Shown: piece by piece, positions 42,303 through 50,702 of the stretch
Position numbering within the stretch: the first letter of the stretch is position 1
Layout of the letters: each line of letters starts with the position of its first letter
NCBI GenBank assembly: GCA_032119595.1
Contig: JAUMBQ010000008.1
Location: forward strand, 324,920 to 388,919
Direction of reading: 5' to 3'
Length of the DNA: 64,000 nt
From: JAGIBJ01 sp032119595
GTDB lineage: Bacteria; Actinomycetota; Thermoleophilia; Solirubrobacterales; Solirubrobacteraceae
Made by a program: the position numbers and the translations under genes
The notes under the pieces: generated by a model
What the model was told of the DNA's origin: nothing
Database searches by the model: none
What the model saw: only the letters and a program-made list of their open reading frames with translations

Positions 42303-42632
42303 TCAGTCGCTTCCGCGGCTGGACAACTTCGCGATGATCCACCCGAGGACCAGCCCGGCGACGAGCGCGATGCCGATTACCAGGATCAGCGGCGCGAAGA
42401 CGGGATCCCCGAAGATCCAACGGACCTTGACGTCCTGGCTGTTGGAGATCGCGAAGGCGGCGATCAGCGCGCCGATCACGACGAGCAGCACCTGCTTGAC
42501 GCTGCGGGCCGTGCGCTTGACGCGACCGGGGCCCTCATGCAGCGGCGGCGTTGCCGGCGCGCCGGGCGTCGTGCTCGGCCCGGACCCCTTGGGGTCGACC
42601 TGAACGGACTGCGGAGGCTGCTGATTGCTCAT
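42303..42632 (-). CDS. LapA-domain (DUF1049) membrane protein
   Basis: Small inner-membrane protein of 109 residues. A Pro/Gly-rich N-terminal tail of about 40 residues is followed by two membrane helices, VLLVVIGALIAAFAISNSQDV and LILVIGIALVAGLVLGWIIA, with the NSQDVKVRWIFGDPV linker typical of the family. Proteobacterial LapA acts in lipopolysaccharide assembly; the role in actinobacteria is unknown. Confidence 0.82.
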   Translation of the reverse strand: MSNQQPPQSVQVDPKGSGPSTTPGAPATPPLHEGPGRVKRTARSVKQVLLVVIGALIAAFAISNSQDVKVRWIFGDPVFAPLILVIGIALVAGLVLGWIIAKLSSRGSD

Positions 42633-42705
42633 CGACGATGACGCTACCGCCTGGGGGCCTTATCGGCGCAGGAAGCCCGGGCACCTTCCGTCGAGGACCG
42701 GTCGA

Positions 42706-42833
42706 GCCAAGACTGGGTTGTTTTCGGCCGGCATGACCAGCCCAAACCAACCCAACTTCGTCTCCGAGCGAATTCGGCCAAGACTGGGTTGTTTTCGGCT
42801 GGCATGACCAGCCCAATCCAACCCAACTTCGTC
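42706..42833. repeat. Two 57-bp direct repeats with 71-bp period
   Basis: Copies at 42706-42762 and 42777-42833 differ at about two positions. Each begins GCCAAGACTGGGTTGTTTTC and ends CAACCCAACTTCGTC, with GGGTTG near one end and CAACCC near the other as short inverted ends. The spacer between them is 14 bases. They fill most of the gap between the LapA-like and RNB genes. A minus-strand frame runs through both copies but looks non-genic. Confidence 0.9.
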
Positions 42834-42857
42834 ACGGGCACAGCGAAGGCGAGCTGC

Positions 42858-44342
42858 TCAGGTCGCCACTGGCCTAGCCTCGGCGGTGAACCGCACGCGC
42901 CGCTGCACCGGACTCGCCTCCGTGAGGGTCACGGCCGCCTGGGTGCCGGCGACGAGTTCGGGCCCCTCGGCACGCGCGCGGATCGGCGGCGAGACGATGC
43001 GAATGTCGGCGACGCCCTTGGAGACCTCGATGACCGCCGCGTCGAACACCTCCCCCACGCGCGCCTCGAGCACGATCGCCTCGGCGAGATCGAGGATCGC
43101 GCGGGTAACGGCTCCCGAGCGCCGTCCGCTGGCGGTGAGGACCTCAGGCATAGCCGGCAGTGCGGCCGTGACCCAGGCCGGCGGCGAAACCCCGGCGACT
43201 GCCGCAAGCACCGCCTCCGTCGCGAACCGGTCGCCCAGGCGACGCAGCGGCGCCGTGACATGCGCGTACGGCGCAGCAACGGCAGCATGAAGGGCCTCCT
43301 CGCCGTCCGGGGTTTGACCCATGAGCGGCAGGTACCCAGCGCCGCGCAGCAGGCTCCGCGCCTGATCGATGAGCGCGAGATGGGAGGCATCGCCAGAATC
43401 CAGGCTCGCAAGTCGCTCGGCCAAGGGCTCGCCGGCCGGCCACTCGACCCCCAACGCCGCCGCAGCGAGGCGCAACCGCGGCTGCGCTTCGGGCGGCGCC
43501 GGCGGCAACGTGCGGAGCAGGCCGCTGCGCCCCTTAAGCATGAGGGCCGCTGCGGCGCGGCCCGTCGTCAACGAGAGCTGCGCGTTCCAGTCCTCGACCG
43601 CGCGGCGTGGCAACCAGCTCAGCGTCCACCCCGTCGCGGCGTCACCGACGAGTTCTTGGGCCGGCTCGGGCAGTTCAATCGCGCCGCGCCGCCGCGCCGC
43701 CGCGATCAGCCGAGGGCCGAGCTCCGCCAAAGCGACGAGCTGCGGATGAGCTGTCGACGCTGCGAGCGCCGCTTCGGCCCCGGCGTAGTCGAGCTGCTCA
43801 CGAGACCGAACGGTCGCCCTCTCCAGCCGCGTGTCGACGAGTTCCCCATCGGCATCGATGGTCAAGGTCCAGAGGACGGCCAGGCGATCGACGCCAGGCA
43901 GCAAGCTGGCCGCCCCCTCGGAGAGTTCCGGCGGGTGCAACGGAACGCGACGGTCCGGGAGGTAGATCGTCTCCCCACGCAAGAGCGACTCGCGCGCAAT
44001 CGGGCCATCGGGGTCGATGTGGGCGGCGACGTCGGCGATCGCGTAGTGGAGCGTGTGCCCAGCGCCATCGACCGTGATGCAGAAGGCCTGGTCCAGATCG
44101 CGACTTCCGAGCGGGTCGAGCGTGACGAACTCGAGGTCGGTCCGGTCTACTCTCCCCGCGCCGCCAGCCGTGAGCCAGCGGGCCGCATCCGGATGACCGA
44201 GCTGGCCATGTGCCGACGCTGCGGCGATCACGTCCGCGGGGAATGGGCCCGGAACGTGGAGCTCGGAGCGAATGGCCTCGAGCCCGGTCTCCAGTGCCGC
44301 GTCCGACAGCCGGTCGGGGACGACGATGCGAGGGCTGGCCAT
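42858..44342 (-). CDS. RNB-domain exoribonuclease (RNase II/R family, short form)
   Basis: Predicted 3'-5' exoribonuclease of 494 residues, lacking the N-terminal cold-shock and C-terminal S1 domains of full-length RNase R. The active-site aspartates are in TLDPLGSRDLDQAFCI (about residues 74-90) and YAIADVAAHID. Later family motifs are LPDRRVPLHPPELSEGAASL and AHVTAPLRRLGDRF, where Leu replaces the usual Tyr. Actinobacteria commonly carry this compact form. It lies 38 bases after cysA on the same strand, so it may be read from the sulfate operon. Confidence 0.86.
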   Translation of the reverse strand: MASPRIVVPDRLSDAALETGLEAIRSELHVPGPFPADVIAAASAHGQLGHPDAARWLTAGGAGRVDRTDLEFVTLDPLGSRDLDQAFCITVDGAGHTLHYAIADVAAHIDPDGPIARESLLRGETIYLPDRRVPLHPPELSEGAASLLPGVDRLAVLWTLTIDADGELVDTRLERATVRSREQLDYAGAEAALAASTAHPQLVALAELGPRLIAAARRRGAIELPEPAQELVGDAATGWTLSWLPRRAVEDWNAQLSLTTGRAAAALMLKGRSGLLRTLPPAPPEAQPRLRLAAAALGVEWPAGEPLAERLASLDSGDASHLALIDQARSLLRGAGYLPLMGQTPDGEEALHAAVAAPYAHVTAPLRRLGDRFATEAVLAAVAGVSPPAWVTAALPAMPEVLTASGRRSGAVTRAILDLAEAIVLEARVGEVFDAAVIEVSKGVADIRIVSPPIRARAEGPELVAGTQAAVTLTEASPVQRRVRFTAEARPVAT

Positions 44343-44380
44343 GGCGACGACGGTACCGCCCCGTGACCGCCGTGGCCGCC

Positions 44381-45433
44381 CTAGGCGCCGGCCTTGGAGA
44401 GCGCGGCCGCTTCGATCTTGTGCTGCCCGGGCCGCACGAAGATCTCGTGGCCGACCTCGAGCTCCAGACGGGACGCCTCGCCGCGCGTGATCTGCGCGGA
44501 GAGGCCGCCCTGATCGCCATCCCGCAGCTCGACCCGAACCTCGAAGCCCAGGTGCACGACGCGCTCCACGGTGACCGGAACCGCGTCGTCGATCTGCCGC
44601 TTAGAGAGGACCAGGTCGTGCGGGCGCACGAGCTCACCACGCAGCAGGGCGGTCGGCCCGAGGAACGACATGACGAAGGGGTTTGCCGGCGTCTCGTAGA
44701 CCTCCCGCGGGCTGCCCCACTGCTCGATCCCGCCCTCGTTGAGCACGGCGATGTGGTCGGCGACATCGAGCGCCTCCTCCTGGTCGTGCGTGACCAGGAC
44801 CGTCGTGACGCCGGTCTCGGCCTGAAGCTGGCGCAGCCACTGGCGTAGGTCATCGCGGACCTTCGCGTCGAGGGCGCCGAACGGCTCGTCGAGCAGCAGG
44901 ACCTTCGGATGCACCGCGAGCGCTCGCGCCAGCGCCATCCGCTGGCGCTGACCGCCGGAAAGCTGCGACGGGTAGCGGTCCTGGTACCCGCCGAGGCCGA
45001 CGATCTCCAGCAGCTCATCGACGCGTTTGGCGATGTCGGCCTTGGGCTGCTTGCGGATCGACGGGCCGAAGCCCACGTTGCCCCGCACGGTCATGTGCTT
45101 GAACGCCGCGTAGTGCTGGAAGACGAAGCCGATTTCGCGCTCCTGCGGCGGCACGTAGGTCACGTCGGCGTCGCCGATGCGCACCGTGCCGCCGTCGGGA
45201 ACCTCAAGACCGGCAATGGCGCGCAGCAGCGTGGACTTGCCAGAGCCCGACGGACCGAGCAGCGCGGTCAGCGAGCCGCTCGGGATCGCGAGGTTGATGT
45301 CGCGCAGCGCGTGGTAGTCGCCGTAGTGCTTCTCCAAGCCTTCGACGGTGATCGCGTGCGAACCGACGTTGATCGCGTCGGACCCTTCGACGAGCGCGGA
45401 AAGCGCGCCTCCAGACGGAGCGATATCAGTCAT
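44381..45433 (-). CDS. cysA: Sulfate/thiosulfate ABC transporter ATPase CysA
   Basis: ATPase of 350 residues energising sulfate import. Walker A LLGPSGSGKSTLL (about 60-72), Q-loop FVFQHYAAF, signature LSGGQRQRMALARAL, Walker B VLLLDEPFGALD and switch VTHDQEEAL are intact, with a C-terminal TOBE-like regulatory domain. The start codon overlaps the cysW stop (ATGA). Operon: sbp-cysT-cysW-cysA. Confidence 0.94.
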   Translation of the reverse strand: MTDIAPSGGALSALVEGSDAINVGSHAITVEGLEKHYGDYHALRDINLAIPSGSLTALLGPSGSGKSTLLRAIAGLEVPDGGTVRIGDADVTYVPPQEREIGFVFQHYAAFKHMTVRGNVGFGPSIRKQPKADIAKRVDELLEIVGLGGYQDRYPSQLSGGQRQRMALARALAVHPKVLLLDEPFGALDAKVRDDLRQWLRQLQAETGVTTVLVTHDQEEALDVADHIAVLNEGGIEQWGSPREVYETPANPFVMSFLGPTALLRGELVRPHDLVLSKRQIDDAVPVTVERVVHLGFEVRVELRDGDQGGLSAQITRGEASRLELEVGHEIFVRPGQHKIEAAALSKAGA

Positions 45434-46236
45434 TTCTCGGTCCTCTTCTGATCTAGGACGGTCATCAACAAGAGCGTGATGAGGGCCAGGATCATGAGCA
45501 GCGTCGAAGCCGAATAGGCCCCGAAGGTGTTGTGGTCATCGGTGTAGCGCGAATGGACGAGCAGCGTCAGGGTCTGGGACTCACCCGGGACGCCGCCCGA
45601 CACCATGATCACGGCACCAAACTCGCCGAGCGACCGGGCGACGGTGAGCACGACGCCGTAGGTCAGCCCCCAGCGGATCGCCGGCAGCGTGATGCGCCAG
45701 AAGGTCTGCCAGCGGGAAGCTCCGAGTGTCGCGGCGGCCTGCTCCTGTTCCTCGCCGATCTCATGAAGGACCGGCTCCACCTCGCGCACGACGAACGGCA
45801 GCGTCACGAAGATGGTCGCGAGGATCATGCCCGGCAACGAGAAGATGACCTTGAACCCGGAATCCTCGACGAACCCGAACCAGCCACCGGCACCCCAGAG
45901 AAGAATCAGCGACACCCCGACGACGATCGGGGAAACCGCGAACGGGAGGTCGACGATCGCCTGTACGAGGCCGCGCCCGCGGAAGCGCCCTCGCACGAGC
46001 GCCAGGGCCGTCGCGATGCCGAAGATCACGTTGAGTGGGACGACGATCGCGACGATCAGCAGCGAGAGCGACAGCGCGGAGATCGCAGCCGGTGTGGTGA
46101 TCTGTTCCCAGAAGGCAACGAAGCCGTCCTCGAACGTCCGGAAGAAGATCAGGGCGATCGGCAGCGCGACGAGGATGCCGAGGTAGGCCAGGGCGACGGT
46201 GCGCAGCGTGAGCTGCGAGCGGCGGGTCAGCTTCAT
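45430..46236 (-). CDS. cysW: Sulfate ABC transporter permease CysW
   Basis: Inner-membrane permease of 268 residues with about six helices (for example AYLGILVALPIALIFF and SLSLLIVAIVVPLNVIFGIA). The EAA loop QAAATLGASRWQTFWRITLP contacts the ATPase. The ATG at 46236 has a GAGGAGG leader and overlaps the cysT stop by four bases; longer upstream frames run into cysT and are not real. Partner of CysT in a heterodimeric channel. Confidence 0.93.
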   Translation of the reverse strand: MKLTRRSQLTLRTVALAYLGILVALPIALIFFRTFEDGFVAFWEQITTPAAISALSLSLLIVAIVVPLNVIFGIATALALVRGRFRGRGLVQAIVDLPFAVSPIVVGVSLILLWGAGGWFGFVEDSGFKVIFSLPGMILATIFVTLPFVVREVEPVLHEIGEEQEQAAATLGASRWQTFWRITLPAIRWGLTYGVVLTVARSLGEFGAVIMVSGGVPGESQTLTLLVHSRYTDDHNTFGAYSASTLLMILALITLLLMTVLDQKRTEK

Positions 46237-47096
46237 CGCGCAGCCTCCTCGCGGCGCGCGGCGCGGCTGCCGAGGAGTCGAAGGACGAAAAGAACGACGA
46301 ACGCAATCAAGAGCAGCGCGACCGAGACGGCGGCGCCGTTGGCGAAGCGGTCGATCTCGAACTGCTTCTGGATGTACTGCGAGGCGACCTCGGTCTCGCG
46401 CGGGATACCGCCACCGATCAACACGACGGATCCGTACTCGCCGATCGCCCTCGTAAAGGCAAGCCCGGCGCCACCCAGGACGGCTGGGGCAAGCGTCGGG
46501 AGGATGATCTTCAAGAAGATCGTGCGGTTGCTCGCGCCGAGCGAGGCCGCAGCCTCCTCGACCTCGCGGTCGATCTCGATCAGGACCGGCTGCACCGAAC
46601 GCACCACGAACGGCAGCGTCACGAACAAGAGCGCGACGATCAGCCCCGGGCGCGTCGCGTTGAGGTGGATGTCGAACGGGCTCTGCGGGCCGTAGAGCGA
46701 GAGCAGCACGATGCTCGCGACGATGGTCGGGAGCGCGAACGGCAGGTCGATCAGGGCGTTCACGATGCGCTTGCCTCGGAACTCGTCGCGCACGAGCACC
46801 CAGGCGATCAGGGTGCCGAGCACGACGTTGACCACCGTGACGACGAGCGAGACGCCCAGCGTCACCAGCAGCGCGGCTCGGGCCGCGGGCGCGTTGATGG
46901 CGTCGATGAACGCGCCCGGCCCGTTCTCCAGCGCCTTGGCGGTAACGGCCGCCAGCGGAAGCAAAACGATCACGCTCAGCCAGAGCGTCGCGACGCCGAG
47001 CCCGGCGGGCCCGACGCCTCCTGGGGCGCTGCGCCCCGCCCGCCGCTTCGCGGCGCGCGACGGCGGGAGGGGTGCGTTTACGATGCCGGCGGCCAT
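46233..47096 (-). CDS. cysT: Sulfate ABC transporter permease CysT
   Basis: Inner-membrane permease of 287 residues. A 25-residue Arg/Pro-rich cytoplasmic tail precedes six helices (TLWLSVIVLLPLAAVTA and others). The EAA motif is EEAAASLGASNRTIFLKIILP. It follows the binding-protein gene by 15 bases and overlaps cysW by four, so it is part of one operon. Confidence 0.93.
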   Translation of the reverse strand: MAAGIVNAPLPPSRAAKRRAGRSAPGGVGPAGLGVATLWLSVIVLLPLAAVTAKALENGPGAFIDAINAPAARAALLVTLGVSLVVTVVNVVLGTLIAWVLVRDEFRGKRIVNALIDLPFALPTIVASIVLLSLYGPQSPFDIHLNATRPGLIVALLFVTLPFVVRSVQPVLIEIDREVEEAAASLGASNRTIFLKIILPTLAPAVLGGAGLAFTRAIGEYGSVVLIGGGIPRETEVASQYIQKQFEIDRFANGAAVSVALLLIAFVVLFVLRLLGSRAARREEAAR

Positions 47097-47111
47097 GAAG
47101 CGCAGGAGCGG

Positions 47112-48140
47112 TTAGCTCGTGGCCTGGTCGTAGATCTTGGCGATCGTGCCGTTGTCGGCATCGAACAGCTTCGGATCCACCACGGCCCAACCACCGAGAT
47201 CGGTGATGGTCCAGAGCTTCTCGGGGTCCGGGAACTTGCTCTTGAACTCGGCGGCGACCGTCGGGTCAACCGGCCGGAAGCCGGCCTCGGCCCACAGCTT
47301 CTGCCCTTCGGCGCTGTACAAGAAGTCCTTGAAGGCCTGAGCCTTCTCCGCGTTCTTGCTCGACTTGAGCACGGCGACCGGGTTTTCGATCTTGAACGTG
47401 GTCGGCGGGGTGACGTGCTCGACCTCCTCGCCTTCGCTTTCGATGAACAGCGCTTCGTTCTCGTAGGTCAGGAGCGCGTCGCCCGTGCCCTGCAGGAAGG
47501 TCTCCGTCGCCTCGCGGCCCGACTTCGGCTGCACCTTCACGTGATCCCCGACGAGCTTGGAGATGTACGCGGTGCCCGCTGCGTCGTCCTTGCCGCCGCC
47601 CGACTTGAAGGCGTACGGCGCCAGCAGGTTCCACTTGGCCGAGCCAGAGCTGAACGGATTCGGCGTCACGACTTCAACCCCTGATTTCAGGAGATCGTCC
47701 CAATCCTTGATGCCTTTCGGGTTGCCCTTGCGCACCACGATGGTGACCACGGAGCCAAAGGCCAGCCCCTTGTTGGCGTCGGTGTTCCAGGCTGCATCGA
47801 CGAGGTCGGCCTTGACGAGGCGGGTCACGTCGGGCTCGACGGAGAAGTTGACGATGTCGGTATCGAGACCGGCCTCCACCTTTCGCGACTGGTCGCCGGA
47901 TGCACCGTAGGACTGAGAGAACTCAACGCCCTTGCCAGCCTCGGTGGCCTGGAAGGCCGGGATGAGCTTGTCGAAACCCGGCTTCGGCACGGCGTACGCC
48001 ACGAGGTTGAGCTTTACCGAACCGGCGCCCGCCGAATCGGCAGCGGAGTCGGTCGTGCTGTCGCTGGCGCCACCGCAGGCGGCGAGGCTTGCCGCGGTGG
48101 CGATTGCCAGGGCGGCACTAGTGAAGAGGCGTGTACGCAT
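47112..48140 (-). CDS. Sulfate-binding lipoprotein
   Basis: Substrate-binding component of the sulfate importer, 342 residues. The signal TSAALAIATAASLAAC has a lipobox with Cys21, so it is membrane-anchored. The mature part has NLVAYAVPKPGFDKLIPAF, SYGASGDQSRKVEAG, DIVNFSVEPDVTRLV, VVRKGNPKGIKDWDDL and VVTPNPFSSGSAKWN, the conserved Sbp/CysP blocks that line the sulfate pocket. GAGGACCC lies just before the ATG. First gene of sbp-cysT-cysW-cysA; divergent from an Rrf2 regulator, which probably controls it. It could also bind thiosulfate. Confidence 0.94.
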   Translation of the reverse strand: MRTRLFTSAALAIATAASLAACGGASDSTTDSAADSAGAGSVKLNLVAYAVPKPGFDKLIPAFQATEAGKGVEFSQSYGASGDQSRKVEAGLDTDIVNFSVEPDVTRLVKADLVDAAWNTDANKGLAFGSVVTIVVRKGNPKGIKDWDDLLKSGVEVVTPNPFSSGSAKWNLLAPYAFKSGGGKDDAAGTAYISKLVGDHVKVQPKSGREATETFLQGTGDALLTYENEALFIESEGEEVEHVTPPTTFKIENPVAVLKSSKNAEKAQAFKDFLYSAEGQKLWAEAGFRPVDPTVAAEFKSKFPDPEKLWTITDLGGWAVVDPKLFDADNGTIAKIYDQATS

Positions 48141-48312
48141 GGGTCCTCATGGCAGGGGAGACGAATCCGGTAAAGACGACCGGGTTTAACGACAATAGCG
48201 TAAACCAGACTAAACCGCCTAAGTCGATGGTTTTGAACCGCTATTGCGCTGCCGGCGGTCCTGCGCCCGCCGGACGACGCGCGCCGCCCCCTACGTGCGG
48301 GAAGATGCGGGC
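48141..48312. promoter_or_regulatory. Divergent promoter region of the sulfate operon and rrf2, with inverted repeat
   Basis: An AT-rich patch (48180-48245) holds CAATAGCG (48193-48200) and its exact complement CGCTATTG (48239-48246), with inner AAACC and GGTTT also pairing. Repeated TAAACC and TTTAA elements lie between. This is the likely operator for the Rrf2 regulator encoded at 48313 and for the sulfate operon. Confidence 0.55.
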
Positions 48313-48774
48313 GTGCACGTTTCCGCAAAGGTCGACTACGCCATCAGGGCCGCGATCGAACTGGCCGTCCACCAAGAACACGGTGGGCTCGTGACTGCCG
48401 AACGCCTGGCGGAGGCCCAGAGCATTCCGCGCCCGTTCCTCGCCACGATCCTCCAGGAGCTTCGCCGCGCCGGCATTGTCGAAAGCAAGCGCGGAGTCGA
48501 CGGCGGGCACCGTCTCGCCCGCGCTGCCTCGCAAATCGCCCTGGCCGACGTGATCCGCGCCGTCGACGGGCCGATGGCCGCCGTGGCTGGCGTCGCACCC
48601 GAGCAGGTCGACTACCCCGGCGCTTCAGCCCAGCTTCGCGAGGTCTGGATTGCCGTGCGAGCCTCGCTGCGCTCGGTGCTCGAAGTCACCACCGTGGCCG
48701 ACCTCGCCACCGGCACGCTCCCCCCGGTCGTCAGCGAACTCATCGCCGCGCCTGGGGCCTGGGACCGCCGCTAG
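48313..48774 (+). CDS. Rrf2-family regulator, probably of sulfate uptake
   Basis: Winged-helix regulator of 153 residues: VHVSAKVDYAIRAAIELAV, RPFLATILQELRRAGIVESK and RGVDGGHRLARAASQIALADVIRAVDGP. It has no cysteines after the wing, so unlike the suf regulator at 39859 it should not bind an Fe-S cluster and may instead sense a metabolite or a protein, as CymR does with CysK. The GTG at 48313 is the start that fits the family N-terminus. Divergent from the sulfate operon. Confidence 0.88.
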   Translation: MHVSAKVDYAIRAAIELAVHQEHGGLVTAERLAEAQSIPRPFLATILQELRRAGIVESKRGVDGGHRLARAASQIALADVIRAVDGPMAAVAGVAPEQVDYPGASAQLREVWIAVRASLRSVLEVTTVADLATGTLPPVVSELIAAPGAWDRR

Positions 48775-48808
48775 CGTCCCACCACCGCTGCCTTCGCTGG
48801 CGACGGGC

Positions 48809-49918
48809 TCAACCCGCAAGCTGATCGGGATGCGGAGGAACCTCATCCGACCGAACCACGCGGTTGCGACCAGCCGCCTTCGCGGCGTACAGCGCCTGGT
48901 CGGCGCGTTCGATCAACGAGCCAGGGCCGTCATCCTCCTCGACCAACGATGCGACGCCCGCGCTAAAGGTGATCGGGGCTCGATCCCGTGCGGTGGCACC
49001 CTCAACCCTTGAACGCAGGCGCTCAGCGAAGCGCTGCGCCTCGTCGATGCCCGTGTCCTGGAGCGCAACGACGAACTCCTCGCCGCCGTAGCGTGCGGGG
49101 AGGTCTCCGCCCCGGCACTCGGCCGTGACGAGCGACGCAAAGCGGCGCAGCGCCTCGTCGCCGCCGGAGTGACCGAGGCGATCATTGACCTGCTTGAAAT
49201 GGTCGAGGTCCACGACCACGATCGAGAACGGCGCGCCGATCCGGCGCGCCCGATCGATATCGCGCTGACAGACCCGCATGAAGCTGGCGCGGTTCGGAAG
49301 ACCCGTGAGGTCGTCGGTTGCGGCCGTGAGTTCAAGGCCGCCGATCATGGCCGCCAGCGACTCGCGCATGAGGCGCACCAGCCCGGTGACGACGAACACC
49401 ACGAGGACGAGCGGCACGAAGATCTGTGCCTCCGCCTCATCCTCGGTGAAACCCCAGAGCGCGATCGCGAACGACACGATGAAGAGCACGAAGACGACCG
49501 CGAGGTCACGGCGCCGCAGAAAGTAGGCCGCGGTGAGGACCGGCCACAGGTAGAACGCGGGTGTCGCGCCGATCGGCCGGGAAACCGCGACGATCGTCGC
49601 GATGAACGCCAGGCCGGCCAAGTTTGAGAATCGGGCGTGCGCGAGCGTCATCGTGCCGCGCTGGAAATAGCGGATCACCGCCAGCGCCATCGCGATGCCT
49701 CCGAGCCCGAAATACGCGTAGTTGTCGGAGGTATCGAGGTCGGGGAGGATCGCCGCGGCGATGAGCAGGGTTGCTCCGCCCACCAGGTACTGGAGGATCG
49801 CGACGATCCTCATCAATTCGAGATCGGGCTTCGTCGGGGAGATCGTGGCGACGGGGCGACGCAGGGGTCCACTGCGGCTGAAGACCGTGAACTTCGACAA
49901 GGAGGGGGATCGGGGCAT
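48809..49918 (-). CDS. Membrane-bound diguanylate cyclase
   Basis: Protein of 369 residues. About six N-terminal helices (for example ILQYLVGGATLLIAAAIL and LAVVFVLFIVSFAIALWGF) form a membrane sensor of unknown type. The GGDEF domain (about 200-360) has DDLTGLPNRASF and active-site GGEEF in LPARYGGEEFVVAL, preceded by RGGD, an RxxD inhibitory site for product feedback. It should make c-di-GMP. The gene ends 35 bases after the Rrf2 gene on the opposite strand. Confidence 0.92.
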   Translation of the reverse strand: MPRSPSLSKFTVFSRSGPLRRPVATISPTKPDLELMRIVAILQYLVGGATLLIAAAILPDLDTSDNYAYFGLGGIAMALAVIRYFQRGTMTLAHARFSNLAGLAFIATIVAVSRPIGATPAFYLWPVLTAAYFLRRRDLAVVFVLFIVSFAIALWGFTEDEAEAQIFVPLVLVVFVVTGLVRLMRESLAAMIGGLELTAATDDLTGLPNRASFMRVCQRDIDRARRIGAPFSIVVVDLDHFKQVNDRLGHSGGDEALRRFASLVTAECRGGDLPARYGGEEFVVALQDTGIDEAQRFAERLRSRVEGATARDRAPITFSAGVASLVEEDDGPGSLIERADQALYAAKAAGRNRVVRSDEVPPHPDQLAG

Positions 49919-50023
49919 GGGGACAGAACGCCGAAGGCGTTATGACGCTGTCATCGGCCGCGCGGCCCTTGCCTTGATCCGCCCGCGGTCAGCGCAGGGT
50001 GACGCCCAGCCCCTCCCGGTGGC

Positions 50024-50656
50024 TCAGCGAGGGCGAAGAACGCGGCGCACGCCTTTGGCGACGAGCGTCCCCAGCGCCGCGCCGACCGCGATATCGCTCG
50101 GATAATGCACCCCGAGGTGCACCCGCGAGATCGCCATCGTGGACGCGGCAATCACCAGCGGCGTCGTCGGCAACATCGCGGAGTAGCCGACGACGGCGGC
50201 CGCCGATGAGGACGAGTGCGAACTTGGGAAGCTCAGCGGGCCTGGCGTGGGAATCAGCGGCGGCAGGTCGGCGAAATCCGGGCGTGGGCGACGCGCGACC
50301 TGTTTGAGCGAGGTGTTCAGCAGATACGCGGCGCCGACGCCCGCAAGCCCGGAGGCCCAGCGCTGACGGTTGTTGCCGTCGATCACGATGCCCGCGACGC
50401 CGACCACGATCCAGGCGGCGCCGTGTTCTCCGAAGTGGGAGTAGCGCCGCACGACCGCCGTGGCCCGACGGGAACGCGCCTGTTTGCGAACGAACCGCAT
50501 GCCGGCGGTGTCGACCCGCCCGACCGCCTGAAGGAAGGGGCCGCCGGTGAGGCGTGCGCGCAGACTGCGCTTGGCGACTTGCCGCTCAAGGCGTTCGGCC
50601 TCGGTGAGCGGAATCTCGGGTTCCGGAGCCGGAGGCGGTTGCTCAGTGCTGCGCAC
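50024..50656 (-). CDS. PAP2 family membrane phosphatase
   Basis: Lipid phosphatase of about 210 residues. All three phosphatase motifs are present: KQVARRPRPDF, FPSSHSSSSAAA (Ser for Gly in PSGH) and SRVHLGVHYPSD. Several hydrophobic helices surround them. Natural substrates could be phosphatidic acid or undecaprenyl pyrophosphate. A charged 60-residue N-terminal tail precedes the first helix. The start is not certain: GTG 50656 or ATG 50692. Divergent from a lipid kinase gene, with which it would form an opposing pair. Confidence 0.87.
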   Translation of the reverse strand: MRSTEQPPPAPEPEIPLTEAERLERQVAKRSLRARLTGGPFLQAVGRVDTAGMRFVRKQARSRRATAVVRRYSHFGEHGAAWIVVGVAGIVIDGNNRQRWASGLAGVGAAYLLNTSLKQVARRPRPDFADLPPLIPTPGPLSFPSSHSSSSAAAVVGYSAMLPTTPLVIAASTMAISRVHLGVHYPSDIAVGAALGTLVAKGVRRVLRPR

Positions 50657-50702
50657 CGGCTGACCGTACCGTGCGCTCCCGACCCGCTGCATCGGCAAGA
50701 CT

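Noticed and set aside
42706..42833. CRISPR array
   Set aside because: Only two copies, a 14-base spacer and no cas genes nearby.
42644..42841. Minus-strand frame through both 57-bp repeats with GWxGLVMPAENNP-like repeats in the product
   Set aside because: The apparent protein repeat only mirrors the DNA repeat; there is no ribosome binding site and no family, so it is treated as a repeat, not a gene.
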